Assembly: GCF_001758785.1 (NCBI RefSeq)
Contig: NZ_LROM01000090.1
Location: 124,001 to 188,000 of the forward strand
Direction: 5' to 3'
Length of the DNA: 64,000 nt
DNA from: Duganella phyllosphaerae
Lineage (GTDB): Bacteria > Pseudomonadota > Gammaproteobacteria > Burkholderiales > Burkholderiaceae_D
The notes under the pieces: generated by a model
Seen by the model: the letters and a program-made list of their open reading frames with translations, nothing else
Databases searched by the model: none
Told to the model about the DNA's origin: nothing
Made by a program: the position numbers and the translations under genes
Shown here: in pieces, positions 7,770 to 16,855 of the stretch
How positions within the stretch are numbered: position 1 is the first letter of the stretch
How the letters are laid out: each line of letters starts with the position of its first letter

Positions 7770-9521
7770 ATGTTTGCAAACCTCACTATCCGTACCCGCC
7801 TGATCGGGACCATGTTGCTGCTTGGCGCCTTGATGATTTTCATCGGCGTGCGCGGCATCTCGGCGCTGCACACCACCAATGGCGTGCTCAAGGACGTCTA
7901 CGAAAATTCCATGGTGTCGATGAAGGCCATTGCCGACGCCCAGATCCAGATCGACCGCGCGCGCCTGTCGATCGACCGCGTAGCGCTCAAACCGGACGCG
8001 GCCAATGCAGAAGAAACGCTGACGCGGTCGCAAGGCTTCTTGGAAGCCAGCGACAAGGCCTGGGCACGCTACACCGCACTGCCTTTCGGCGAGGGTGAAA
8101 AAGCGCTGGCCGACCAGACCGGTGCAGCACGCACGGCCTTGATCAAGGAAGGCATACAGCAAGCGTTCAAGGCGCTGCGCGAGAAGAACCAGCCGGAAAT
8201 CGATCGCCTGATGCTGACCGAAGTCACCCGCCTGTTCCGCCTGTACACCGACAGCGCCGAAAAGCTGTCGGTCTACCAGCTCGAGTCGACCGCCAGGCAA
8301 TACAACGACAGCCAGGCCGCCTATAACCGCAACATGACATTCGCCATCGTGGCCATCGTGCTGGGCCTGATCGTGGCGCTGGTGTCGTCGATCATGCTGC
8401 TGCGCGCCGTCATGAACCCGCTGGGCGAAGCGCTGAAACACTTCAACGCCATTTCCGACGGCAACCTGGCCAACACCATCGACCTCGGCCGCCAGGATGA
8501 AATGGGCGCGCTGATGACCGGCCTGCACCAGATGCAGGATCGCCTGGCCGACACCGTGCGCAGCGTGCGCGACGGTAGCGACGCCATCGCCACCGCCAGC
8601 AACGAAATTGCCGCCGGCAATATGGACCTGTCGCGCCGCACCGAGCAGCAAGCCGCCAGCCTGGAAGAGACCGCCTCGTCGCTGGAAGAACTGACTTCGA
8701 CCGTCAAGCAAAACTCGGACAATGCGCGCCAGGCCAACCAGCTGGTCGGCTCGGCCTCGGACATCGCCGTCAAGGGTGGCGAGCTGGTCTCGCGCGTGGT
8801 CGATACCATGGCGTCGATCACCGAATCGTCGGACAAGATCGCCGACATCATCGGCGTGATCGACGGCATTGCCTTCCAGACCAATATCCTGGCGCTGAAC
8901 GCCGCAGTGGAAGCGGCCCGTGCCGGCGAGCAGGGCCGTGGCTTCGCGGTGGTGGCCACCGAGGTGCGCAACCTGGCGCACCGCTCGGCCAGCGCAGCCA
9001 AGGACATCAAGCAGCTGATCACCGACTCGGTGGAAAAAGTGGGCACCGGCAGCGCGCTGGTGAACGAAGCGGGCACCACGATGACGGAAATCGTCAGCAG
9101 CGTGCGCCGCGTGACGCAAATCATGGGCGAGATCACCTCGGCGGGCCGCGAGCAGGAACTGGGCATCGAGCAGATCAACACCGCCGTGGCTGAGATGGAC
9201 ACCGTGACCCAGCAAAATGCCGCCCTGGTGGAAGAAGCCGCAGCAGCCTCGCAGGCGATGCAGGAACAGGCCGTGAAGCTGGCCGAGATGGTGAGCGTGT
9301 TCCAGGTGGCCGGCAATCCGGTGGCCGGCAGCCCCGCTCGCGCAGCAGCGGCGCCACGTGCAACAACGGCACCGGCCAAAGCAGCAACCCCGGCGGCCCG
9401 TCCAGCCATCGCCAAACCGGCAGCCAGGCCAGCCGCCAAGTCGCCATCGCTGAAACTGGCAGACAAACCGGCCCGCAACAAACCGGCCGCCAGCAGCGAC
9501 GGCGACTGGGAAGAGTTTTAA
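7770..9521 (+). CDS. Methyl-accepting chemotaxis protein
   Basis: 583 residues. TM1 about residues 10-30, periplasmic four-helix-bundle sensor (Tar-like) to about 190, TM2 about 190-212, HAMP domain, then the long cytoplasmic signalling coiled coil whose tip carries DGIAFQTNILALNAAVEAARAGEQGRGFAVVA landmarks (about residues 365-395). Methylation-helix Glu/Gln pairs are visible (EQQAASLEETASSLEELT). After an Ala/Pro/Lys-rich linker (about 520-570) the protein ends in DWEEF, a pentapeptide that would tether CheR/CheB. The ligand cannot be predicted from the sensor. It is monocistronic. Confidence 0.95.
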   Translation: MFANLTIRTRLIGTMLLLGALMIFIGVRGISALHTTNGVLKDVYENSMVSMKAIADAQIQIDRARLSIDRVALKPDAANAEETLTRSQGFLEASDKAWARYTALPFGEGEKALADQTGAARTALIKEGIQQAFKALREKNQPEIDRLMLTEVTRLFRLYTDSAEKLSVYQLESTARQYNDSQAAYNRNMTFAIVAIVLGLIVALVSSIMLLRAVMNPLGEALKHFNAISDGNLANTIDLGRQDEMGALMTGLHQMQDRLADTVRSVRDGSDAIATASNEIAAGNMDLSRRTEQQAASLEETASSLEELTSTVKQNSDNARQANQLVGSASDIAVKGGELVSRVVDTMASITESSDKIADIIGVIDGIAFQTNILALNAAVEAARAGEQGRGFAVVATEVRNLAHRSASAAKDIKQLITDSVEKVGTGSALVNEAGTTMTEIVSSVRRVTQIMGEITSAGREQELGIEQINTAVAEMDTVTQQNAALVEEAAAASQAMQEQAVKLAEMVSVFQVAGNPVAGSPARAAAAPRATTAPAKAATPAARPAIAKPAARPAAKSPSLKLADKPARNKPAASSDGDWEEF

Positions 9522-9540
9522 CCCTCGGCATTAACCCCGC

Positions 9541-9562
9541 CATTCCCGCGCAGGCGGGAATG
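9541..9562. repeat. Short dispersed hairpin repeat
   Basis: CATTCCCGC (9541-9549) and GCGGGAATG (9554-9562) form a perfect 9-bp hairpin between the convergent chemoreceptor and esterase genes. The element CATTCCCGCGCAGGCGGGAATG is a common type of dispersed hairpin in proteobacteria. No T-tract follows, so terminator activity is uncertain. Confidence 0.6.
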
Positions 9563-9585
9563 ACGGTGCGCGGAGACTGGCAACC

Positions 9586-10671
9586 TTACCACCCCATCTT
9601 TTGCCGAATAAACGCCGTCAGCTTGGCGGCGCTGGCCTGGTGGTGTTTTACGCGCGGGTGTTTGTCGTAGCCCGTGTAGTCGAAAAACAGCGTGTCGATG
9701 CGTTCGTCGTGCTCGGCGCGCAGTTGCGCTACCGCGCTGCTCACGTAACCGGGCCACTTGCTGCCCGGGCTCACCGCGTCCATGCTGCCCAGCGCGCAGA
9801 CAATGTATGCGCGTGGATACTCGGCACGAATCTTTTTCACCAGGTCCTTGTAGGCGGCGATGCGCTGCTCGTCGGTCGGCGCCGGTTTCAAACGCTTTTC
9901 GCGGTCGATCAGCCACTTGTCGTTCTGGAACAGGTTGATCACCACCACGTCCGGCGTCCACTGGCTGAAGTCCCAGCGGCTGTCGTTGTTGCCCACCGCG
10001 CTCAACTGGTCGTAGAACTGCGGCATGGTGAACGGGAACCAGCTGATCATCACGCCGATGCCGCTTTGCGACACCACGTGCATTTCGGCGTCGAGCGCAC
10101 GCGCGGTGATGGCGTCGTACGCCATGAAATTATTCTTGTCCTTGAGTTTGTCGTCCGGACCGTCGTCGGGCGATTGGTTGCCCATGCCGCTGGTGATCGA
10201 GTCGCCGAAGAATGCGATCTTGCGCGCCTTGCGCGGCGGCGGCGCCAGCAGCTTGCCGCCGTCGGCCAGTTCCAGGCCCCGGAACACGGTCGCGCCCTCC
10301 TCGCCCTCGGTGCGCTTGGTGATCAAAAAGCGGTGCGGGCCGGCCGGCAGGCCGGTCGCCACCGCATACGTCTTGCCGCCCTTGGCGGCGCTGATGATCA
10401 CCGGCTGGTCCAGCTTGCCGTCGATGAAGACGTTGAACCAGTTCTTGCCGTACTGATCGTCCAGCGTGACCGCCAGGGTACTGCCGGTGAAGTTGCCTTC
10501 GATGCTGGTGCCTGGCCAGGAAATGACCGGCGCGGCCTGGTCGGCGAAGTCGATGCGGCCCGTGTATTGCAGGTTGGCGTTATCGGCGCCCACCACCACC
10601 GCAGCCCAGGCGCTGCCGGTGCACAGCAGCGCAGCCAGGCCGGCGGCGCGGAAAATGTTCAGGGTCGGCAT
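9586..10671 (-). CDS. Exported SGNH esterase, carbohydrate esterase family 2-like
   Basis: 361 residues: signal peptide (about 1-23), N-terminal jelly-roll domain (about 30-145), then an SGNH domain. Block I is IAFFGDSITSGMG with the nucleophile Ser; an Asn block is INLFQND; the C-terminal block has HPRVKHHQASAAKL with the catalytic His. This two-domain build is that of CE2 acetyl-xylan/gluco-oligomer deacetylases. Start ATG 10671 is only 2 nt from the stop of the upstream thioesterase, so the two share a transcript. Polysaccharide deacetylation in the periplasm or outside the cell is the likely role. Confidence 0.85.
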   Translation of the reverse strand: MPTLNIFRAAGLAALLCTGSAWAAVVVGADNANLQYTGRIDFADQAAPVISWPGTSIEGNFTGSTLAVTLDDQYGKNWFNVFIDGKLDQPVIISAAKGGKTYAVATGLPAGPHRFLITKRTEGEEGATVFRGLELADGGKLLAPPPRKARKIAFFGDSITSGMGNQSPDDGPDDKLKDKNNFMAYDAITARALDAEMHVVSQSGIGVMISWFPFTMPQFYDQLSAVGNNDSRWDFSQWTPDVVVINLFQNDKWLIDREKRLKPAPTDEQRIAAYKDLVKKIRAEYPRAYIVCALGSMDAVSPGSKWPGYVSSAVAQLRAEHDERIDTLFFDYTGYDKHPRVKHHQASAAKLTAFIRQKMGW

Positions 10672-10673
10672 GG

Positions 10674-11111
10674 TCAGTCGCGTCGCAGAATGAAACAGGT
10701 GGCGGTGGCATGGGCCAGCAACTTGCCGTCGGCCGTCCTGAGCGTGCCTTCGGAGACGCCGAGGCTGCGCGACAGGTTGATGATCTTGCCTTCGACCACC
10801 AGGGTTTCACCCTTGGGCACCGGCCGGAACATTTTGACGCTAAGGTCGGTGGTGCCATAGCCCACGCCCGCTTCCAGCATCGAGTGCACCGCGCAGCCGG
10901 TGGCCGAGTCGAGGATGGTGGCGGCAAAGCCGCCGTGGACGCCGCCCATCACGTTGATGTGGCGCTCGTCGGCGCGCGCGGTGCCGAGGATGTAGCCGGC
11001 TTTGGCCTCGGTAATTTCCATCGGCACGGTGTCGGACATGGGAGGACGGGGAAACTTGCCGTCGATCGCTGCCTGCAGCAGTTCCAGGCCGGTCATTTTT
11101 TCGGGATGCAT
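10674..11111 (-). CDS. PaaI-family hotdog thioesterase
   Basis: 145 residues, single hotdog fold. Signature HINVMGGVHGGFAATILDSATGCA (about residues 51-74) contains the conserved GGxHGG helix; FRPVPKGETLVVEGKI and ATCFILRR follow. These enzymes hydrolyse aryl- or acyl-CoA thioesters in the cytoplasm. AGGAA lies 6 nt upstream of ATG 11111. Operon with the exported esterase downstream, a pairing without an obvious metabolic link. Confidence 0.86.
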   Translation of the reverse strand: MHPEKMTGLELLQAAIDGKFPRPPMSDTVPMEITEAKAGYILGTARADERHINVMGGVHGGFAATILDSATGCAVHSMLEAGVGYGTTDLSVKMFRPVPKGETLVVEGKIINLSRSLGVSEGTLRTADGKLLAHATATCFILRRD

Positions 11112-11195
11112 CGGTAATTCCTTCGATAAGGATGGGCGTGGCAGCCACTATAGCGAAGCGCGTGCTGCTCTGCCAATAGAGTAACTCTTCAGAAA

Positions 11196-11213
11196 ATATG
11201 CCGACCGGCATAT
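11196..11213. promoter_or_regulatory. 18-bp perfect palindrome upstream of the CzcE-like gene
   Basis: ATATGCCG-AC-CGGCATAT (11196-11213) is an exact dyad with 8-bp arms in the 230-nt divergent gap between the thioesterase and the CzcE-like gene. It has the form of an operator. No regulator gene is adjacent, so the binding protein is unknown. Confidence 0.4.
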
Positions 11214-11341
11214 ACCGCGCACCCCGAGCGGCAGATTTTGGGCATGGACGCAGCACCCATAGTGTGTTCTGTCGGCAGCAAATCAAACGCGTGCCGGCAA
11301 CGACCGCAGGAACCCCTGCTCTACCACTAAAGGATTTCATC

Positions 11342-11692
11342 ATGTTCAAGACCTTCCGCAAAGCCGCTCTCGCAACCACCCTGGCAACGGGCATGGCCGC
11401 AGCACTGCTGGCTGGCGGCGCCCACGCCGCCGGTACCAAGGCCGCACCGTACGGCGTGATGGCGCCCGCCCCCGCCGCCGAGCGCCACGTGGTGATCACG
11501 GAAAAAACCCGGGCGGTCAACGTGAACAACGGCGAGACGGTGGAGTTCCGCGTCAACGGCCAGAGCTTCACCTGGCACTTCCAGACCCTGCGCGATGAAG
11601 CCCGCTTCGACCTGTCCAAGATCGCGCCGGGCGGCATGATCAACCACAAGGTCACGGTGCACGTGGCGTCCCACCCGCTGTACCGCGGCTAA
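11342..11692 (+). CDS. CzcE-family periplasmic metal-binding protein
   Basis: 116 residues: signal peptide (MFKTFRKAALATTLATGMAAALLAGGAHA), then a compact domain matching the CzcE family (VNVNNGETVEFRVNGQSFTWHF, FDLSKIAPGGMINHKVTVHV, HPLYRG). CzcE of Cupriavidus is a periplasmic copper-binding protein. Here four His residues remain as possible ligands. ATG 11342 is preceded by AAGGA at 8 nt; longer frames upstream lack a signal peptide. It is monocistronic, followed by a strong terminator. Metal identity is inferred from family only. Confidence 0.8.
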   Translation: MFKTFRKAALATTLATGMAAALLAGGAHAAGTKAAPYGVMAPAPAAERHVVITEKTRAVNVNNGETVEFRVNGQSFTWHFQTLRDEARFDLSKIAPGGMINHKVTVHVASHPLYRG

Positions 11693-11716
11693 CTATCGAG
11701 GCTAAAAATCGCGGCT

Positions 11717-11758
11717 AAAAAAACCGCCGCCGGGTTCAACACCGGGCGGCGGTTTTTT
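11717..11758. terminator. Intrinsic terminator after the CzcE-like gene, probably bidirectional
   Basis: An A-run, CCGCCGCC arm (11724-11731), and GGGCGGCGG arm followed by TTTTTT (11753-11758). It lies between the convergent CzcE-like gene (ends 11692) and the GH105 gene (ends 11772) and has T-tracts for both strands. Confidence 0.85.
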
Positions 11759-11771
11759 AACGTCAAGGCGA

Positions 11772-13196
11772 TCAGTGATCGCTGATGGCCTTGCCGTGTT
11801 CGCGTGGCACGTAGTGGTACGTGCGCAGCTTGTGCTGGATGTCGATCTCGGGATTCTTCAACATGCGCAGCATTTCAGCGCCAGCCAGCAATACCGGACC
11901 GTAGCCGTGCATGGCGTCGACGCTGGTCGGACGGTTGTAGTAATAGATGTGATCGCTGGCAAACGTCGTACCCACGCAAGTTCCTTCCACCTGGCCCTTG
12001 GCGTTGATACGCGTGCTCAAGCCCACCCAGCCGGCCTGGGCGATGGAGCCGTAGGTGGTCGGGCTGATCCAGCCTTCGTTGATCGCATGGGCGAACACGT
12101 AGACGAAGATGGCGGTAGCCGAGGTTTCCAGGTAGGAGTCGTTACGGTCGAGCATCTGGTGCCACAGGCCGGTACCGGACTGGGTTTCGGCGATGCCGTG
12201 CAGGCTGGCGCGCAGCTGCGCGAGCACCTTGTTGTACGACGGATGGTCTTTCGGCAGCACGTCGAGCAGGTCGCTCATGGCCAGCACGGCCCAGCCGTTG
12301 GCGCGGGCCCAGTAAAAGCGCGGCGCGTCCGGGTTGTTGGCGTTCCAGCCGTGGGTAAACAGGCCGTTCTGCTGGTTGTACAGGTGCTCGGCCATGGTCA
12401 GAACGTTCGAGGCGGCATCGTCGAACCAGGCTTTGTCGCCGGTCAGGTGGCCCATCTCGGCCAGCGCGGGAATGCCCATGTACATGTCATCGGCCCACAG
12501 CGACGACGCTTGCGGACGCTTGCGCGCGAAGGTGCCGTCGGCCAGCCGGTACTGCTGCTTTTGCACGTAGCCGCTGCAGGTGTCGATCATGTCCTTGAGG
12601 TCGGGACCGATCTTGGCAAAGCGCGCGCGCACCAGCGCTGCGCACATCGAGCCGCTGTCGTCGAGCGACATCGGCTGCAGGAAACGGGTGAAGCTGTTGG
12701 CGCGGCCCAGCTTGAACTGGTCTTCCTGGGCGCGGAAATAAGGCTTGCTGTCCTTGAAGAACTGGAAGTGGCGGCGCGTCATGTCGGTATAGCGCTTGTC
12801 GCCGGTCACTTCGGCCGCCTTGATCAGGCCGGAATGAATCACACCCATCTCGTACACCATCAACCCAAAATCGTTGGACGACGGCTCGAACACGGCGCCG
12901 GCGATCGGCTTTTTCAGGTCGGTGACCGGCTTACCGGTGGCCTTGTCGACGATGCGGGTGGGGGTGATGCTGTCCACGTAGCCGCGTACACGGTCCAGTG
13001 CGCCGGTGATGTCGGCGGCGGTGGGCTTTTTGTACGGGACCGGGTACGTGCCTTCGCTCGTATCGTTGAGGTTTTTGTTATCCGTGTTGCGGAACGATCC
13101 GCCCGGCTGAATATCGAGCGCCGTGGCGGCATGGACGGCCCCCGTGGCCAGGACCGCGGTCAGCAGCATTGCGAGGCGGCTTGAAACGTGTGTCAT
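11772..13196 (-). CDS. Secreted unsaturated rhamnogalacturonyl/glucuronyl hydrolase (GH105/GH88)
   Basis: 474 residues with a signal peptide (about 1-23). The (alpha/alpha)6 barrel motifs are present: SSLWADDMYMGIPALAEMG, whose Asp-Asp is in the position of the general acid/base Asp, FYWARANGWAVLAMSDLL, and SGTGLWHQMLDR. These match YteR-type GH105 enzymes, which hydrate and cleave the unsaturated sugar left by pectate or rhamnogalacturonan lyases. The extra C-terminal region (about 390-474) is longer than in cytoplasmic YteR. No other pectin genes are near. Confidence 0.85.
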   Translation of the reverse strand: MTHVSSRLAMLLTAVLATGAVHAATALDIQPGGSFRNTDNKNLNDTSEGTYPVPYKKPTAADITGALDRVRGYVDSITPTRIVDKATGKPVTDLKKPIAGAVFEPSSNDFGLMVYEMGVIHSGLIKAAEVTGDKRYTDMTRRHFQFFKDSKPYFRAQEDQFKLGRANSFTRFLQPMSLDDSGSMCAALVRARFAKIGPDLKDMIDTCSGYVQKQQYRLADGTFARKRPQASSLWADDMYMGIPALAEMGHLTGDKAWFDDAASNVLTMAEHLYNQQNGLFTHGWNANNPDAPRFYWARANGWAVLAMSDLLDVLPKDHPSYNKVLAQLRASLHGIAETQSGTGLWHQMLDRNDSYLETSATAIFVYVFAHAINEGWISPTTYGSIAQAGWVGLSTRINAKGQVEGTCVGTTFASDHIYYYNRPTSVDAMHGYGPVLLAGAEMLRMLKNPEIDIQHKLRTYHYVPREHGKAISDH

Positions 13197-13268
13197 CGTT
13201 TACCCTTTTTATGGTTGTGTGTGAAGTCTCCAGCAGGAAGGCTATGGAAGGTAAACGATTTCGTCAAG

Positions 13269-14084
13269 TTACTTTTTCACTTCCTGCATGGTCCACCCCT
13301 GCCGCTGCCCGAGAAAAGCCTGCATCGAATCGACCGTCACCACGTTGATGCGTCCGGCATAGCGCAGCGTGCCCGGATGATCGTCGAACGCGACATTGGC
13401 CTTGAACATGCGCCCGCCCAGCCGCGTCAACGTTCCCACCCGCATTTCGGTGGGCTGGTAGCCAGCCGTCTTGAGCCATTCCTGCGCCTCGTCGCGAGTG
13501 CGCACCCGACCCTCGCTGGCGCTGGCGTACGCCAGCACCTCGAGCACCCACTGGTTGGAATTCTGGTACTTGTTCGAAAACGGGTAGGCCACCATGTTGT
13601 AGCGCCGCCCGTGCAGGCGGTGCAGGCCGGCGGTATCGGCCAGCGCCAGTGTCAGCCGCTGCGCGATGGCCGGCGGCGGCACCATTACCAGCGCATCGTA
13701 GCTGAATGGATCGTCGAGGAAGAAATTGCCCAGTCCATCGACCCACAGCGCCGAATCGGCCGTGCCGCAATCGTTGAGCAACTCGTACACGCGCCACGGC
13801 TGGTCCGGCGCCGCGCGCCAGGCCAGTCCCGCATGCGAGTATTTAAGCTGGTACTTCGACAGATCCTGGCCCTGGCGGGCGATCAGCGCCACGTCGCTGC
13901 CGGTGGCGTCGAGCGTCTCTCTCAGGCGCTGGCCGGCGTCGAGGGCATGGCCCAGCGATACCGCCGTCATCATGGTCTCTTCGCAGGTGCGGCCGGCGTG
14001 CGCGGGCGCCACGGCGGCGCCGGCGATGGCAGCTGCCAGCAGCACGGTCCGCAAGGTAGTTCCTGCGATCATTGCTGCGGTCAT
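13269..14084 (-). CDS. Exported DUF2145 protein
   Basis: 271 residues with signal peptide (about 1-30, ending APAHA). The body matches DUF2145: LSKYQLKYSHAGLAWR, WRVYELLNDCGT, LWVDGLGNFFLDDPFSYD and YNMVAYPFSNKYQNSNQWVLEVLA. The SHAG and NSNQW blocks are placed like the His and Cys motifs of permuted papain-fold enzymes, but the Cys position is not a Cys here; this is only a speculation. Function unknown; periplasmic location expected. Its ATG overlaps the stop of the upstream gene by 4 nt (14081-14084), so the two are coupled. Confidence 0.75.
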   Translation of the reverse strand: MTAAMIAGTTLRTVLLAAAIAGAAVAPAHAGRTCEETMMTAVSLGHALDAGQRLRETLDATGSDVALIARQGQDLSKYQLKYSHAGLAWRAAPDQPWRVYELLNDCGTADSALWVDGLGNFFLDDPFSYDALVMVPPPAIAQRLTLALADTAGLHRLHGRRYNMVAYPFSNKYQNSNQWVLEVLAYASASEGRVRTRDEAQEWLKTAGYQPTEMRVGTLTRLGGRMFKANVAFDDHPGTLRYAGRINVVTVDSMQAFLGQRQGWTMQEVKK

Positions 14085-14554
14085 TGCTCGGGCAGGCGCT
14101 TCTGCGACAGCAGCGCTTCACCGACGGCGTTGGGGATGAAAGCCAGCACCTTGCCCGAGGCGACCAGCATGGTGCCGCTGGCATGGGCCGTGAATTCCAC
14201 CGTGTTGCCTACCGAGACGCCGATACCCTGCAAGGTCTTGCCGGTCAGCTTGACCGACAGCTTGGCGCCGGTGGCGGCCGACGTCAGGATCAACTCGACC
14301 ACCTTGGCGCTCAGCTCTGCCACGCCCGACACCACGTAGGTGCTGCCGACCAGCGCCAGCCCGCTGGCCGCGCCAAGGTCGCGGCCCTGCCCGGATGCAG
14401 CCACGGAGGCAACCGGCGCCACGACGACCGATACCACGCCCAGCGCGATGTTTTCCGACGGCTTGCCGTTCGACAGGGCCGGTTGCGCCGCGGTGGCGGC
14501 CTGCGCCAGGACTAGCAGCACAGCGGCGGCAGTTGCTTTGAAAGTGTTATTCAT
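14081..14554 (-). CDS. Exported hypothetical protein coupled to the DUF2145 gene
   Basis: 157 residues with signal peptide (about 1-22, ending ATAA). The mature part is Val/Ala/Ser-rich with no Cys, few charged residues and repeated hydrophobic stretches (ALGVVSVVVAPVASVAASG, VGSTYVVSGVAELSAKVVELIL), suggesting a beta-rich or membrane-associated exported protein. No family recognised. First gene of a two-gene operon (4-nt ATGA overlap), so it probably works with the DUF2145 protein. Confidence 0.68.
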   Translation of the reverse strand: MNNTFKATAAAVLLVLAQAATAAQPALSNGKPSENIALGVVSVVVAPVASVAASGQGRDLGAASGLALVGSTYVVSGVAELSAKVVELILTSAATGAKLSVKLTGKTLQGIGVSVGNTVEFTAHASGTMLVASGKVLAFIPNAVGEALLSQKRLPEQ

Positions 14555-14687
14555 ATAATCATTTCTTTATAACAAGTGACGACGAAGAATAGCATGTCGG
14601 CTGGCAAAAGTATCCGTGCATGCGGGCACGGTCATTTCAGCTACTTCAGCTACACTTGGGTGGTCCCCGCTTCCAGTGTCCCTGCAC

Positions 14688-15704
14688 ATGCCCGAGAAGA
14701 ACCTGCCAGAACTGATCACCCTGAAACGCCTGATCGACGCCGGCGCCAGGCATATGCAGGTGGACACCCATTGCACCGTCTCGATAGACGGGCGCGACTT
14801 TCCCGTGTATTCGATCGCGCTGGGCAATCCCAGCCTGGACGTGCCGGCGCTCGGCTTTTTCGGCGGTATCCACGGCCTCGAGCGCATCGGCACCCAGGTC
14901 ATCCTGTCCTTCATGGAAAGCATCCTGGCGCGGCTGCGCTGGGACAGCACGCTGCACCAGCAGCTCGAATCGATGCGGCTGGTCTTCATGCCGCTGGTCA
15001 ATCCGGGCGGCATGTGGCAGGCCACACGCTGCAATCCACAAGGCGTCGATTTGATGCGCAACGCGCCGCTGTCGGCCGTGGACCGGGTGCCGTTCATGCT
15101 CGGCGGCCAGCGCTACAGCCATCACCTGCCGTGGTATCGCGGTCCGGCCGGCGCGCCCATGGAGCCGGAAAGCCTGGCCGTGTGCGCCGTGGTCGAGCGC
15201 GAGCTGATCAGCCGCCAGTTCAGCATGGCGCTCGACTGCCATTCCGGCTTCGGCCTGCGCGACCGCATCTGGTTCCCGCACGCCCACACCGCCGCGCCGA
15301 TCGCCCACCTGGCCGACATCGGCGCGCTGGAAGAGCTGTTCAGCGAAAGCTACCCCAACCACAACTACGTGTTCGAGCCGCAAAGCCGCCAATACCGCAC
15401 CCACGGCGACCTGTGGGACTACCTGTACCTGAATGGCACCAGCTACACCGAGCGCACGTTTTTGCCGCTTACCCTCGAGATGGGCTCGTGGCTGTGGGTA
15501 AAAAAGAACCCGCGCCAGCTGTTCGACCGCGTGGCCATGTTCAACCCCACCGCCGCACACCGGCTGCAGCGGGTGCTGCGCCGGCACCTGATCTGGTTCG
15601 ATTTTTTGATGCGCGCCGTCAACAGCCACGGCCGCTGGGTGCCGGAAGGCATGGCGCGCAAGCAGCAGCAGCGGCGCTCGCTCACGCACTGGTACGGAAG
15701 CTGA
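14688..15704 (+). CDS. M14-family zinc carboxypeptidase-like protein
   Basis: 338 residues from ATG 14688 (MPEKNLPEL). Zinc motif HGLE: His62 and Glu65 in FFGGIHGLERIGTQ; the third ligand is the His in MALDCHSGFGLRDR; the catalytic Glu candidate is in TLEMGSWLW. N-terminal and substrate-site features resemble the succinylglutamate desuccinylase/M14 group acting on amide or peptide bonds in the cytoplasm; no signal peptide is seen. A longer frame from 14616 adds 24 unconserved residues and is disfavoured. Followed 4 nt later by an alpha/beta hydrolase gene with which it forms an operon. Confidence 0.84.
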   Translation: MPEKNLPELITLKRLIDAGARHMQVDTHCTVSIDGRDFPVYSIALGNPSLDVPALGFFGGIHGLERIGTQVILSFMESILARLRWDSTLHQQLESMRLVFMPLVNPGGMWQATRCNPQGVDLMRNAPLSAVDRVPFMLGGQRYSHHLPWYRGPAGAPMEPESLAVCAVVERELISRQFSMALDCHSGFGLRDRIWFPHAHTAAPIAHLADIGALEELFSESYPNHNYVFEPQSRQYRTHGDLWDYLYLNGTSYTERTFLPLTLEMGSWLWVKKNPRQLFDRVAMFNPTAAHRLQRVLRRHLIWFDFLMRAVNSHGRWVPEGMARKQQQRRSLTHWYGS

Positions 15705-15708
15705 CGCC

Positions 15709-16488
15709 ATGAGCACCTGGATCCTGCTGCGCGGCCTGATGCGCGAACAGCGGCACTGGGGCCGCTTCCCCGGCCAGTTGTCCCGGGCGCTGCCGGGCGA
15801 GACCATCATCACCCCGGATTTACCCGGCAACGGCATCCACCATGCGGCCATCAGCCCTGTTTCCGTAGCAGAGATGGTGGAGGCGTGCCGCGCCGAGCTG
15901 CGCACGCGCGGTGCACGGGCGCCCTACTCGCTGCTGGCCTTGTCGCTGGGCGGCATGGTGGCGGTGGAGTGGGCCAGCCGCTATCCAAAAGAAATCGAAC
16001 GCGCGGTGCTGATCAACACCAGCATGCGGCCGTTCAGCCGCTTCCACCAGCGCCTGCGCTGGCGCAACTATCCAGCCATCGTGCGCATGTTGCTCGAAGG
16101 CGGCGTGGAGGCCCAGGAAAGGCTGATCCTGCGCCTGACCAGCCGCCACGGCGACAATGCCGAGCGCGAGGGCCTGCTGCGGCGCTGGCTCGGCTACCAG
16201 CACGAATTTCCGGTCAGTCGCCGCAACGCGTTGCGCCAGTTGCTGGCGGCGGCGCGCTTCCACGCACCAGCCGCGCGGCCGGCCGGACTGCCGCTGCTGG
16301 TGCTGTCGTCGAGCGGCGACCAGCTGGTCGATCCGCGCTGCTCGCAACAACTGGCGCAGGCGTGGCACGCCGAACACCGCATCCACCCCAACGCCGGCCA
16401 CGACCTGGCGCTCGACGATGGCGACTGGGTGGCGCAGCGGGTGGCGGCGTGGGTGGCTTGCGGCGACCTGGCTGCCGAAGCGCGGTAA
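15709..16488 (+). CDS. Alpha/beta hydrolase
   Basis: 259 residues. Nucleophile elbow ALSLGGMVAVEW (Ser about residue 78, with Ala replacing the first Gly of GxSxG), acid residue in SSSGDQLVDPR and catalytic His in NAGHDLALDDG. N-terminal LLRGLMREQRHWG is the oxyanion strand. No signal peptide; cytoplasmic. Substrate unknown. Starts 4 nt after the M14 gene stop, and its C-terminal end lies 12 nt before the YkgJ-like gene, so a three-gene operon is likely. Confidence 0.86.
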   Translation: MSTWILLRGLMREQRHWGRFPGQLSRALPGETIITPDLPGNGIHHAAISPVSVAEMVEACRAELRTRGARAPYSLLALSLGGMVAVEWASRYPKEIERAVLINTSMRPFSRFHQRLRWRNYPAIVRMLLEGGVEAQERLILRLTSRHGDNAEREGLLRRWLGYQHEFPVSRRNALRQLLAAARFHAPAARPAGLPLLVLSSSGDQLVDPRCSQQLAQAWHAEHRIHPNAGHDLALDDGDWVAQRVAAWVACGDLAAEAR

Positions 16489-16500
16489 AATACCGCCCCT

Positions 16501-16824
16501 ATGACTACCCAGATCATCCCGGAGGCGGCAGGTGCTGCATTCATCTGCCGCCCGCACTGCGGCGCCTGCTGCACCGCGCCCTCCATCACCAGCCCGATTC
16601 CCGGTATGCCCGATGGCAAGCCGGCTGGCGTGCGCTGCGTGCAGCTGGGCGACGACCAGCGCTGCCTGATCTTCGGCCATCCCGAGCGCCCGGCGTTTTG
16701 CGGAGGCTTGCAACCATCGCACGAGATGTGCGGCGACAGCCGGGAATTTGCCATGCACTGGCTGGGGGAACTCGAGCGTGCGACCGCGCCTCAGATAATT
16801 GACGCCATAGCAATAATCAGCTAA
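16501..16824 (+). CDS. YkgJ-family cysteine cluster protein
   Basis: 107 residues with eight Cys arranged as in the YkgJ/UPF0153 cluster: CRPHCGACC near the N-terminus (about 17-25), then [23 protein letters not shown] and MCGD. These proteins are presumed to bind Zn or an Fe-S cluster; no activity is established. 12 nt after the alpha/beta hydrolase stop, so probably in the same transcript. Confidence 0.86.
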   Translation: MTTQIIPEAAGAAFICRPHCGACCTAPSITSPIPGMPDGKPAGVRCVQLGDDQRCLIFGHPERPAFCGGLQPSHEMCGDSREFAMHWLGELERATAPQIIDAIAIIS

Positions 16825-16855
16825 CGTGGCATCACACTCCTCCTCGGGCCGCCAC

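Noticed and set aside
7494-9215. 573-codon minus-strand frame opposite the chemoreceptor
   Set aside because: Low-complexity antisense shadow of a gene with unmistakable MCP signatures.
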